45,866 bases of DNA from Bacteroides sp. SM23_62 (GTDB taxonomy: Bacteria > Bacteroidota > Bacteroidia > Bacteroidales > SM23-62), in NCBI GenBank assembly GCA_001303955.1, contig LJUP01000008.1, positions 1 to 45,866 on the forward strand, in the 5' to 3' direction. A program made the translations under genes and the position numbers. The notes beneath the pieces are model-generated. The model made no database searches. It saw only the letters and a program-made list of their open reading frames with translations, and was not told where the DNA came from. Shown one piece after another: positions 17,908-25,822 of the stretch (positions within the stretch are counted from its first letter, which is position 1; every line of letters begins with the position of its first letter).

Positions 17908-19458
17908 TTACTGTTGCATAAAACTGAGGTTGGCCCCGAAGTAGAGGCTGATAGAATTATGGATAACTTTCATGTTGTTCTGCCTGGTTCCCTGGAGCGC
18001 CTTTCCTTCTTCCGGATTATACTCCACAGGTTCTGCGAGGTTGATAAACTGTGTCCTTCCCTGCTCGTATCCAAAACCGTAGTTCAGTCCCGTAATTAAT
18101 TCATGCCCCCTGATATTGAGTCTTAGTCCCCCGGTAACATGAAAAACATTGATTTCCAGTGCTTTCATTTTGTTATAACCAGTAAACGATTGGTAATCCA
18201 CCCCTTTCCTGTAATTGAGATCCGTTTTGAATCCAGCCAGGAACAATAAATTCTCGGCGATCTTTTGTCTGTAACCGATGGCGATATTCATGACCGGTTT
18301 CGTGGCATGGGCAAATGACAACCACTCCTTATTGCTCATCGAATTGAAAATCTGCTCAGTGGTAATATTCGGATTGACCGGAGCAGATACCATGGTATAT
18401 GGACTTATCCCGGCATAATATTCCAGGGTGAGGAATCCAGTTGTTGATTCATCATGATTATTCAGCCTGAAACCGGCGGCAATGGAAAAAGGCTCCTTGA
18501 AGTTTGTCTTGACAGCCTTTTTTTGTTGTGCATCAAGGATCACATAATCCTCCCTGAAATCGTCCCCGCTTTCACCAGTGATATTGCTTTGTTTTTCCTT
18601 CCTGTATACCTTTTTACCATCGGAATATATCCGGAAGGATGGTGTCTTAAAGGTCAGACCGATACTCAATCTTGATTTTGTATATAGCATTCCAAACTTC
18701 AATAACATCCTGTAATCATTGAATTTTAGGGCTTCCGATGCCATAAAATTTGCCGAATAAAACGGTATGGCCTCCTCTACGTCAAATATGGTATCCTGCA
18801 GAGGCATTGCTTCGATGTCAACTTCATGCTCATATTTCAAAGATTTCACTGTGCCAAACCAGCTCAGACCAAACAGAATATCAGGGGTTGCCCTCCAGGC
18901 ACCGCCTATGCCGAGCCAGTCATCACTGTACCTGTTCCAGAACCGATACAAGGCATGGTATCTTTCGTCTCCCGGCATATGTGGCAGAATATCCATTTGC
19001 CTGTCCATTGAATGATTTAGTGTCATCTCATAAGAAGCATTATTAAAAATCGCGACCTCCATGCTTACATCCCTGTTCCATTTGGGTTGCAGAAGCAGGG
19101 ATATAAACCTTGGCTGGACAACCAGTTTAGAGGTCTTAAGATCAATCCCGCTCCCAAGGGCATTCTTCAGATTATAGAATCCCAGGGAAAAAAGGCTGGC
19201 ATTAAAAGAAAACATGGACTTCCCGCCGGCAGCGATGATAGCCGGATTGTAATAAATGGCACCAGGACCCGACCCTCCCCCAACAACTGCTCCTGATAAG
19301 AGGGAAGACTCTTCATTGAAATTCTGGGTCCAGTAACTGTATGATTGAGCATGAAGCCTGAAAGAATGTAAAAGGCAGACTGATAATGTGCAGAAATAGA
19401 ATACAGTCCTGAGCTTATTCTGTAATAAATTCTTCGAAGTGAATACTGGCCTTGCCAC
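17908..19458 (-). CDS. Outer membrane protein resembling FadL/OmpP1 transporters
   Basis: A 516-residue secreted protein. A long N-terminal signal (FYFCTLSVCLLHSFRLHAQS) is followed by YSYWTQNFNEESSLLSGAVVGG and GPGAIYYNPAIIAAG, the early segment typical of the FadL/OmpP1 family, where an NPA box marks the first strand. The remainder alternates aromatic and polar residues as in a beta barrel (FSFNASLFSLGFYNLKNALG; SIGLTFKTPSFRIYSDG; NIAIGYRQKIAENLLFLAGF). It may carry hydrophobic compounds across the outer membrane, but the substrate is unknown. The start is a GTG at 19456-19458, and I see no ATG that would keep the whole signal. Its stop codon directly abuts the cyclase stop codon at 17905-17907. 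Confidence 0.82.
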   Translation of the reverse strand: MARPVFTSKNLLQNKLRTVFYFCTLSVCLLHSFRLHAQSYSYWTQNFNEESSLLSGAVVGGGSGPGAIYYNPAIIAAGGKSMFSFNASLFSLGFYNLKNALGSGIDLKTSKLVVQPRFISLLLQPKWNRDVSMEVAIFNNASYEMTLNHSMDRQMDILPHMPGDERYHALYRFWNRYSDDWLGIGGAWRATPDILFGLSWFGTVKSLKYEHEVDIEAMPLQDTIFDVEEAIPFYSANFMASEALKFNDYRMLLKFGMLYTKSRLSIGLTFKTPSFRIYSDGKKVYRKEKQSNITGESGDDFREDYVILDAQQKKAVKTNFKEPFSIAAGFRLNNHDESTTGFLTLEYYAGISPYTMVSAPVNPNITTEQIFNSMSNKEWLSFAHATKPVMNIAIGYRQKIAENLLFLAGFKTDLNYRKGVDYQSFTGYNKMKALEINVFHVTGGLRLNIRGHELITGLNYGFGYEQGRTQFINLAEPVEYNPEEGKALQGTRQNNMKVIHNSISLYFGANLSFMQQ

Positions 19459-19490
19459 GTATTAAAAATAAATTATTTTTTTGAATCTGT

Positions 19491-19521
19491 TTTGACCGGT
19501 AACTTTTATGCAAAATCTTTG
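19491..19521 (+). promoter_or_regulatory. Candidate Bacteroidetes-type promoter for the gene at 19711
   Basis: TTTG (19491-19494), a 19-nt spacer and AATCTTTG (19514-19521) match the -33/-7 pattern with one mismatch in the -7 element (A for T at the first position). It would leave a leader of about 180 nt before the ATG at 19711, in which I recognise no riboswitch. Confidence 0.4.
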
Positions 19522-19710
19522 TACATTGTTTTTCTGAAAGACATAAAACCTTGGCTTCTCAATCCTACTTTGGTATGATTGTTGAGTCTATCCGGTAGAT
19601 ATTCAAGTGTCTCTTCCCAAATTGCTCCCCTTGAATAGAGCGACAATTCGCTCTGACGTTAATTAATATTTATTCATATGATCCTCAGGATCATCAAACA
19701 CTATCGTGCT

Positions 19711-20511
19711 ATGAAACCTAAAGTTTACATGATATCAGTTTTACTGATGCTACTATCTGTGCAGATCATTGCTGCACAGGACAGGATAATCAAACGTGAC
19801 GGGGAGATCATTGAGTGCAAAGTTGAGGAGATCGGCTCTGAAGAAATAAAATATATCCTGGCAGAATATGGACCTGACCTTCAGTTCGGTATCCTTAAAT
19901 CGAAGGTTGAGAAAATTATGTTCGAAAATGGGAGAGAGATGTTGATTGATCACCTTGAATTTGCCAGGGAAACCACTGAAATGAATTCAATAGATCTTTT
20001 CCAGGTCCAGCGAAGAAATGCTATTAAAATGGCTTTCCTATCTCCACTGACAGGCATAACGTCATTTTCCTACGAAAGGGCCCTCAAACCAGGACGATCC
20101 ATAGAATTCACCCTGAGTCTTATAGGCCTTGGATTCAATAATCCGGAGGATGCTGCGGGACTGGGACTGAAGGCAGGCTATAAATTCATCAGAAGCCCGG
20201 ATCATTATATCCGGGGAATGCGCTATGCCCATATCCTGAAAGGTGGCTATGTAAGACCTGAATTCTCTTTTGCCAAATACAATCTGCGTTCCAAGAACGA
20301 AGATGTAGTCAAGGCAGCACTGATGGTCAATATCGGCAAGCAATGGGTCTTTTCAGATGTCTTCCTGCTTGACCTGTATTTCGGGGCCGGATATGGAATG
20401 ACAACCTCCAGGATTGAGGACCCGGAGTATCCCCATGATTTTGTCGTGGTGGACCCGGACTTCCCGCTGGCCCTTGACGCAGGCTTTCGCCTGGGATTCC
20501 TTATCAAATAA
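19711..20511 (+). CDS. Secreted protein of unknown function, probable outer-membrane-associated
   Basis: About 266 residues from the ATG at 19711; an upstream in-frame ATG at 19678 is less likely because a normal signal peptide starts at 19711 (MKPKVYMISVLLMLLSVQ, cleavage after IIAAQ). The segment just after the signal, DRIIKRDGEIIECKVEEIGSE followed by EEIKYILAEYGPDLQFGILKS, is a short domain I recognise from many Bacteroidetes secreted proteins that begin DxIxxxxGxxIxxKVxEI. The rest is Gly- and aromatic-rich with alternating hydrophobics (SIEFTLSLIGLGFNNPEDAAG; LLDLYFGAGYGMTTSRI), compatible with a small beta barrel. No enzymatic motif is seen. It is followed at once by an intrinsic terminator, so it is probably monocistronic. 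Confidence 0.8.
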   Translation: MKPKVYMISVLLMLLSVQIIAAQDRIIKRDGEIIECKVEEIGSEEIKYILAEYGPDLQFGILKSKVEKIMFENGREMLIDHLEFARETTEMNSIDLFQVQRRNAIKMAFLSPLTGITSFSYERALKPGRSIEFTLSLIGLGFNNPEDAAGLGLKAGYKFIRSPDHYIRGMRYAHILKGGYVRPEFSFAKYNLRSKNEDVVKAALMVNIGKQWVFSDVFLLDLYFGAGYGMTTSRIEDPEYPHDFVVVDPDFPLALDAGFRLGFLIK

Positions 20512-20520
20512 GTGAAGAAG

Positions 20521-20546
20521 ACCCGGGATCCGTTCCCGGGTTTTTT
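20521..20546 (+). terminator. Intrinsic terminator after the gene ending at 20511
   Basis: An 8-bp perfect stem (ACCCGGGA at 20521-20528 and TCCCGGGT at 20534-20541) with a 5-nt loop is followed by a T tract, starting 9 nt after the stop codon. Confidence 0.88.
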
Positions 20547-21204
20547 ATTCGACCATGGAACTGACGAAAAAGTATCCCAGTCCACAGGCAAACAGCCAAA
20601 CCCCGTAGAGTGAGTGTTCCAGGACACTGACAGCAAGGGATTTTGTTTTGAAGTAACGATAGCTAAATATAAGTCCCGCTATAAATGTCAGTGCCAGTAC
20701 AATCCAGTTTTTATACAAAACATGCCCAAAGGAAAATGCTGCGGCACTGAAAATGATTTTCAGGGCATCACCGGGGAAAAGATCACCGTACCTGTGGAAG
20801 AACATGGACCGGTATGCAAGTCCCTGAGGAATCACACTGAAGACGGGATAAAAAATGCTGATTATCAGCAGTAACAAGGGATTTGTGCGTATTAGCAAGA
20901 ATATTTTGCTTGCATCGATGATCCAGATTAAAACCAGCATTACGATAGCAGAGATCCCGAACATAAACAATATTTTTCCCAGTTCTGTCCTGCCCTGCTT
21001 CCAGTTTAGAAATGTTTTCGTATCGAATGCAGGATCATAGATCAGATATAAATATACCGTGATGCCCATGAATAAAAGAATGGCCATCAAGGGGATATCC
21101 CATATATCCAGCATTACAATAACCGGAAGCACTCCATATAGAATAACCAGTTCTGCAATCTTCCTGGGTTTATGATCTGAATATAGGAGACTTTTGAGAT
21201 TCAT
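20545..21204 (-). CDS. CPBP/Abi-like membrane protein (intramembrane protease family) with altered first motif
   Basis: A 219-residue protein with about six or seven hydrophobic helices. The C-terminal half follows the CPBP (type II CAAX prenyl endopeptidase-like) layout: motif 1 at 126-132 reads PQGLAYR where active members have EExxxR; motif 2 is FSFGH (His161) and motif 3 is VLEHSLYG (His197). The two His residues and the Arg are kept, but the catalytic Glu pair is not. The protein is therefore either an inactive homologue or uses another residue. Members may act in membrane protein processing or self-immunity; nothing nearby points to a substrate. It is convergent with the gene at 19711 and downstream of the cold-shock gene terminator, so it is probably transcribed from its own promoter. 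Confidence 0.82.
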   Translation of the reverse strand: MNLKSLLYSDHKPRKIAELVILYGVLPVIVMLDIWDIPLMAILLFMGITVYLYLIYDPAFDTKTFLNWKQGRTELGKILFMFGISAIVMLVLIWIIDASKIFLLIRTNPLLLLIISIFYPVFSVIPQGLAYRSMFFHRYGDLFPGDALKIIFSAAAFSFGHVLYKNWIVLALTFIAGLIFSYRYFKTKSLAVSVLEHSLYGVWLFACGLGYFFVSSMVE

Positions 21205-21223
21205 GGTTGAGACGAACTATCCG

Positions 21224-21255
21224 AAAAAAGCCCATCCAGCAATGCGGGACGGGCT
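21224..21255 (-). terminator. Intrinsic terminator of the cold-shock gene
   Basis: On the minus strand AGCCCGTCC, a 9-nt loop and GGATGGGCT (one G-T pair) form a stem followed by TTTTTT, about 27 nt after the cold-shock stop codon. Confidence 0.85.
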
Positions 21256-21281
21256 CTAATCAATCCTGAAGTATTTTTTTA

Positions 21282-21473
21282 TTAAACTTTTTTAACATTT
21301 ACTGCGTTTAATCCTTTTTTTCCTTCGGTGAGTTCGAAGGTCACTTCATCATTTTCAGAGATTTCATCTACTAATCCGGATACGTGAGTAAAATACTCAT
21401 TATCGGATTCATTGTCCTTAATAAACCCATAACCTTTTGAGCCATTAAAGAATTTAACTGTTCCTGTTTTCAT
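21282..21473 (-). CDS. Cold-shock domain protein (CspA family)
   Basis: A 63-residue single cold-shock domain. It begins MKTGTVKFFNGSKGYGFI, with RNP1 in KGYGFI; RNP2 is EYFTHVSGL, followed by EISENDEVTFELTEGKKGLNA and the end VNVKKV. The length is a few residues under the E. coli CspA type and typical for Bacteroidetes. The start at 21471-21473 is chosen because the upstream extension does not belong to the domain. It binds single-stranded RNA/DNA and acts as an RNA chaperone. It has its own promoter-like element and a strong terminator, so it is monocistronic. Confidence 0.96.
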   Translation of the reverse strand: MKTGTVKFFNGSKGYGFIKDNESDNEYFTHVSGLVDEISENDEVTFELTEGKKGLNAVNVKKV

Positions 21474-21500
21474 TAAAAAAAATAAAAATTTACAATTACG

Positions 21501-21508
21501 CAAAGGTA
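21501..21508 (-). promoter_or_regulatory. Candidate -7 element (TACCTTTG) of the cold-shock gene
   Basis: The minus strand carries TACCTTTG, an exact TAnnTTTG match, about 27 nt upstream of the ATG. A clear TTTG at -33 is not seen. The leader would be about 20 nt and very A/T rich. Confidence 0.42.
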
Positions 21509-21637
21509 ACAGAATGATTGATATAGCCTATTAAAATGCTGTTAAAATTATATTGTATACAGTTTTCAAAGAAATGTTTAATTTCGAAAATAACTTATAA
21601 ACCGTTATCAGTGCTCACTAACGCTAAATTCCAGAAA

Positions 21638-21937
21638 ATGAAAAAAACAATTATCACGCTTGCCATTTTCATTGTCATCCTTTTGATAGTTACCTCGTGT
21701 CTTCCAGGAGAAAACCCTGTCCAGGACGTACCCTCTGATTATGGAAGTACAGCCGGATTCCTCAAGGGACTCTGGCATGGCATTATCGCACCTGTTACTT
21801 TTATAATATCCCTTTTTACCGAAAATATCAATATGTATGAAGTGCATAACAACGGGGGATGGTATGATTTCGGGTTTGTGATCGGGGCCGGGATTATCTT
21901 CAGCGGCAGTGGCCGTGCTTCACACAGGCGAAAGTAA
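21638..21937 (+). CDS. Small lipoprotein/membrane protein of unknown function
   Basis: A 99-residue protein starting at the ATG at 21638 (MKKTIITLAIFIVILLIVTSC), a lipoprotein signal with Cys21. The mature part has the segment GFLKGLWHGIIAPVTFIISLF followed by the conserved-looking YEVHNNGGWYDFGFVIGAGI. I recognise this arrangement from small uncharacterised proteins in Bacteroidetes, which probably have two further membrane segments. The C-terminus is basic (HRRK), as for a cytoplasmic end. The function is unknown. It is divergent from the cold-shock gene and followed by a long hairpin. Confidence 0.82.
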   Translation: MKKTIITLAIFIVILLIVTSCLPGENPVQDVPSDYGSTAGFLKGLWHGIIAPVTFIISLFTENINMYEVHNNGGWYDFGFVIGAGIIFSGSGRASHRRK

Positions 21938-21974
21938 AACCTTATAAATTACGATTTTTTTTTCACATCAGAGG

Positions 21975-22017
21975 AAGGTTTGGAACTATTAGCTCCAAGC
22001 TAATAGTTCCAAACCTT
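21975..22017 (+). terminator. Perfect 20-bp inverted repeat, probable terminator
   Basis: Arms 21975-21994 and 21998-22017 are exact reverse complements (left arm begins AAGGTTTGGAACTATTAG) around a 3-nt loop, CCA. The stem lies 37 nt after the small lipoprotein gene and is followed by a short T-rich stretch (TTATTT). The U tract is weak and the stem is unusually long and AT-rich, so it may have another role such as mRNA protection or protein binding. Confidence 0.6.
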
Positions 22018-22058
22018 TTATTTGGCCGTTTCATTTATAATGATTATAATATAGTCAT

Positions 22059-22066
22059 TATTTTTG
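22059..22066 (+). promoter_or_regulatory. Candidate -7 element (TATTTTTG) for the DUF763 gene
   Basis: An exact TAnnTTTG match 17 nt before the ATG at 22084. Immediately upstream are TAATGA and TCATTA half sites (22039-22060) around an AT-rich centre, a possible operator. No TTTG is found at -33. Confidence 0.35.
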
Positions 22067-22083
22067 ACTAATTTTTAATCATT

Positions 22084-23319
22084 ATGATAACACGAAGCGG
22101 ACAGGCAGACCTGCCATTGCACACTGGCAAAGTCCCACAATGGTTGTATGAACGCATGACCAGGATGGCCAGGGCCATCGTTGAAGCCGTTGTTTCAGAC
22201 TATGGTACATCCTCATTTTTAAGTAAAATAAGCGATCCTTACTGGTTCCAGGCGCTGGGATCAGTGCTGGGTATGGACTGGCATTCTTCAGGGATAACAA
22301 CATCTGTAATGGGAGCGCTGAAACAGGCGGTAAATCCCATTTCAAAAGAAGTGGGACTATATGTTTGCGGAGGAAGGGGAGGCTATTCCCGACGGACTCC
22401 GGATGAATTAATGAAGTATTCAGATAAAACCGGCCTGGATGGGAATGCCCTGGTCAGGTCAAGCAGGCTCACTGCCAAAATCGATAACACAGCCATACAG
22501 GATGGATTTCAGATATACCTTCATTCCTTTATCATATCAGATACCGGCGAGTGGTCAGTTGTCCAGCAGGGCATGAATGGCCCCGTCGGTATGGCTCGAA
22601 GGTATCACTGGCATTCACCCGGAGTCAGGTCATTTGTCGAGGAACCACATGCATGTATTGTTGGAGAAAACCTGGGTAAGATCCTCAACCTGACTGACAG
22701 AAATGCCGGTGATACGAGGCAGGGTATAATGGATATTACCAGGGAAAATCCAGTTAAGATGATCGATGAGATACGCCTGATGGTCCTTCCCTCCCATCAT
22801 GATGTTACTTACAGGGATGTGGATCTGAAAAGATTGGGTGCTGTGCTGGTTATTGCCTATGACAGGAAATTTAAGGATTTTGAGGATCTGCTCCTGCTGG
22901 ATGGATTGGGTCCCAAAACCCTCAGGTCACTTACATTGGTCAGCGAAGTAATACATGGCACTCCATCCAGGTTTAGTGATCCGGCAAGGTTTTCATTTGC
23001 CAACGGAGGCAAGGATGGCAAACCATTCCCTGTACAAACCAGCGTTTATGATGAAACATTTCAGTTTCTCAGGCGATCCATAGATAAAGCAAAACTTGGC
23101 ATTTATGACAGGCAACGGGCAATAAAGGGACTTGTACCTTTACTTGACAGATTGGAACAAAATTTCATACCAAATATGGAACATTTTCAAAAATATATTG
23201 ATAAAGAGATAAAAGAGTCGTCTTATCATGGTGGAAAAACAGCTGCAGTTAAAACCAAAGGCAGGAAAATAAAAAAGAGAACAGAACCCAGGGATAAACA
23301 ACTGAGTCTGTTCTCTTAA
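22084..23319 (+). CDS. DUF763 family protein with C-terminal sliding-clamp-binding-like motif
   Basis: A 411-residue soluble protein. Its N-terminus (RSGQADLPLHTGKVPQWLYE) and the blocks WFQALGSVLGMDWHSSGITT, GRGGYSRRTPDEL and SFVEEPHACIVGE are those of DUF763, a family of unknown function found in archaea and bacteria. A segment at about residues 271-292 (FEDLLLLDGLGPKTLRSLTL) looks like a helix-hairpin-helix DNA-binding motif. Residues about 385-402 are Lys-rich, and the last residues are QLSLFS: QLSLF (406-410) matches the consensus bacterial beta-clamp-binding pentapeptide QL(S/D)LF. The combination suggests a DNA repair or replication-linked role, but no enzymatic activity is assigned. 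It appears monocistronic. Confidence 0.9.
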   Translation: MITRSGQADLPLHTGKVPQWLYERMTRMARAIVEAVVSDYGTSSFLSKISDPYWFQALGSVLGMDWHSSGITTSVMGALKQAVNPISKEVGLYVCGGRGGYSRRTPDELMKYSDKTGLDGNALVRSSRLTAKIDNTAIQDGFQIYLHSFIISDTGEWSVVQQGMNGPVGMARRYHWHSPGVRSFVEEPHACIVGENLGKILNLTDRNAGDTRQGIMDITRENPVKMIDEIRLMVLPSHHDVTYRDVDLKRLGAVLVIAYDRKFKDFEDLLLLDGLGPKTLRSLTLVSEVIHGTPSRFSDPARFSFANGGKDGKPFPVQTSVYDETFQFLRRSIDKAKLGIYDRQRAIKGLVPLLDRLEQNFIPNMEHFQKYIDKEIKESSYHGGKTAAVKTKGRKIKKRTEPRDKQLSLFS

Positions 23320-23337
23320 GATATCAGGGTTGGTAAT

Positions 23338-25737
23338 CTAACGCCTTTTTTGACCTCCGGTACTGCTTTTCGACCTGCTGCTACTTCCAGATGTAGTAGT
23401 ACGTACAGCACTTTTGGAGGGGGTGCTCCTTGATTTGCTGGTCGTACTCTTTTTTGCTGGCTGCTGGCTCTTTTGGTAATTATATGTTCGCTGGCTTCCC
23501 TTGCTGCGGGCCTGTGATTCCCGGTTTAACTCACGCCCCCTAGGGCTGCTTATACCACTCCTGTTGTAGGTACCTCCCTGGGAAGAACGGCTGGCAGAAC
23601 TGCTGCGTGTTGCAGTGGTTGTAGTTGTAGTCGTCGTCGTGGTCCTGGTTGTGGTCGATGATGTGCTCCGGCTGCGCCTGTCTGTAACTGGGGCAGGCCT
23701 GGTTGAAGGGACATCGCTTTTTTTCCAGGATCCGTCTTCACGTGTTTTCCAGCTATCGCCCTTCTTGCGGTATACATTCCCATTGTGGTCTGTATAGACA
23801 TTGTTTTTCCGGTCTGCAATTTCTGGTTTGCTGTAGGATGACCTGGTGGCAGTTGCACCCGTCCGGGATCCATAGGTTGTTGCCCTTGTTCCTGTGTGCA
23901 CTACCCCGGTTGGCCGGTTTCTGTAAATATTCTGGCTGACTGCTTGATGGTATCCGTCACTGTACCCTGCACGGTAACCTGAACGACTGCTGGTATAGAC
24001 TCCATAATTATACCCATGGTAATAACCCCTGTAATATCCACGGTTGTAACCATGATAGTAACCGTGCCTGTAACCGTAACAGTATCCGGCAGGTCCCCAC
24101 CAGGAAGTGTAATAATACGGACTCCTGTAATAGCTGTAACCAACCCAGCCATAACTGACACCTACAGAAAAACCCCACCCGGTGAAAGGATTATAATGCA
24201 CTCCGAAACCGTAGGTGACAGGTCTAGGATAGTAGTATCTGCGATACCATGGCCTGTAATAATAGCCCGTACCATAGACAATGGTCCCATGGTAAGGATA
24301 TGAATAAATATACCCAGGTGTGTATCCGACATAAACAACAGAAGGGGTATAGTCGTAGACGTACACATATTTGACGTTATAAACAGGATATTCCGGGGGT
24401 ATTTCCTGAACCTGGTCGGGTACGACAACACACACTTCCCAGGGACCGGTTGGAGAACCGGATTCAAACCAGATTGCATTATCCACACAGTAATAACGGT
24501 CATCAATCAGCAAGACAGACTTGTCTGTGTTCAGGGCATAAGCCATTTTGGTGCCCTTGATTTGTCCGAACTCCGGATTACCGTCATAACTGACTTCTAC
24601 TGTAGCTGTCTTCCTGTCTACTTCTGCTGTCTGGGGGATCTCATTCTCCAGTAAGGCTTCTTTGGATTCTCGAGTACCCGGAACACTGGATTTTACACTT
24701 CCCATTTCGGATGCTGTTTCAATCTGTGCAAAATCTGCTGGCAGATCATCCGGGTTTACAAACACCCAGTCATGCTGGTCCAAGGACCTGGATTTGTACC
24801 AGCGGCCGGCTATTAGGACATAATAATCCTGGGTGTTAATATCCATCAGTATCTCATTCTCCGTATTCCTGACATAAAGCAGGCCGGTTCCTTCAAGTGT
24901 GGCAAAATCCGGTTCACCATCGGTGATTATCAATTCTGCAGGCTCCTTGCTAAGCACAATTTTGGGCGGATACTCCAGGGTCCTTGCAATGGAATCCACG
25001 TCTGAATCGGGTGCTCCTTCTGTTTGTCTTGCGATTTCGAGGACAGCTACCGGTGGAGTGTCTATCTCACGCCAGGTATCTTCCAACCGGCCGGCCCGGT
25101 ACCACCAGTCTCCTCCTTTGAGATAATAATACAGGTCAGCAGTATTGTAGATAATAAAATAGGGCGTGTTGATCACATACTGGAGTTTGGTGTTTTCAAT
25201 TTCCTCCAGGATGGGTTCTCCATCGATCAGTATCAATACAGCTGCTTCATCCTCAAAATAGATTTTAGGAGCTGTATTGTTCAGTTGTTCGGAAAACTCC
25301 TCGTTTTTCTCAACCATTTCAAGACTAGTCAAAAGCCTGTCAAGTGAGTAAGTGAGGTCCATGGCAGGTATTTCACTTTCCAGCAGGTTGATCATCCTTT
25401 CTTCATCCTCCTCATCTGCTTCAGGAAACTTAACAGATTCGACATCAACATCCATAAGTTTAACCAGGCGTGTATCAAAATCCGTCAACAGGCGGCTCTT
25501 GAACCACATTGCTCCGAACACCATGCTCTCCCCTGTCTTTTTAACGGATATGGCAGCCCTGGCATCAAGCATGTCTCCTTCGAGTGCATTTATCTGTGGC
25601 TGGTAGATCTTGATCTCGGCCTCTTCAGTACTCACCTGTTTGGGCCATTCTGGTTCCTGCTTATCGGTTTCCATTCCAAATGCAGTAACCGTAGCGAGGA
25701 TCCAGACAAATCCGATATATGCTTTAAGTGTTTTCAT
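23338..25737 (-). CDS. Large secreted protein with repeated domain and Tyr/Gly-rich and Ser/Thr-rich C-terminus
   Basis: A 799-residue exported protein (signal MKTLKAYIGFVWILATVTAF). The first 400 residues belong to a family sometimes labelled carbohydrate-binding family V/XII in genome annotations, with EAEIKIYQPQINALEGDML, AAISVKKTGESMVFGAMWF and LTYSLDRLLTSLE. Three similar modules follow that share LILIDGEP / LIITDGEP / VEVSYDGNP, then LQYVINT / LLYVRNT / MAYALNT and a YYL / YYV / YYC segment. Residues about 445-610 are very rich in Tyr and Gly (GYYRGYYHGYN). The tail (about 640-799) is rich in Ser, Thr, Arg and Lys, with a Thr run encoded by a GTT/GTC repeat near 23617-23650. The low-complexity tail suggests a surface or matrix role; the ligand is unknown and the carbohydrate label is unproven. 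Confidence 0.85.
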   Translation of the reverse strand: MKTLKAYIGFVWILATVTAFGMETDKQEPEWPKQVSTEEAEIKIYQPQINALEGDMLDARAAISVKKTGESMVFGAMWFKSRLLTDFDTRLVKLMDVDVESVKFPEADEEDEERMINLLESEIPAMDLTYSLDRLLTSLEMVEKNEEFSEQLNNTAPKIYFEDEAAVLILIDGEPILEEIENTKLQYVINTPYFIIYNTADLYYYLKGGDWWYRAGRLEDTWREIDTPPVAVLEIARQTEGAPDSDVDSIARTLEYPPKIVLSKEPAELIITDGEPDFATLEGTGLLYVRNTENEILMDINTQDYYVLIAGRWYKSRSLDQHDWVFVNPDDLPADFAQIETASEMGSVKSSVPGTRESKEALLENEIPQTAEVDRKTATVEVSYDGNPEFGQIKGTKMAYALNTDKSVLLIDDRYYCVDNAIWFESGSPTGPWEVCVVVPDQVQEIPPEYPVYNVKYVYVYDYTPSVVYVGYTPGYIYSYPYHGTIVYGTGYYYRPWYRRYYYPRPVTYGFGVHYNPFTGWGFSVGVSYGWVGYSYYRSPYYYTSWWGPAGYCYGYRHGYYHGYNRGYYRGYYHGYNYGVYTSSRSGYRAGYSDGYHQAVSQNIYRNRPTGVVHTGTRATTYGSRTGATATRSSYSKPEIADRKNNVYTDHNGNVYRKKGDSWKTREDGSWKKSDVPSTRPAPVTDRRSRSTSSTTTRTTTTTTTTTTATRSSSASRSSQGGTYNRSGISSPRGRELNRESQARSKGSQRTYNYQKSQQPAKKSTTSKSRSTPSKSAVRTTTSGSSSRSKSSTGGQKRR

Positions 25738-25822
25738 GGCTATTGCTTTTATGAAAAAATGTTATTTCTGATTAACTGAAGTCCAAATTCCGTGCCATCC
25801 GGCAGTGGCCAGTCCGGTATAT

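Noticed and set aside
23617-23655. GT-rich simple repeat (GTTGTAGTTGTAGTCGTC type)
   Set aside because: It encodes the Thr run in the secreted Tyr-rich protein and needs no separate explanation; it is not a mobile or CRISPR repeat.
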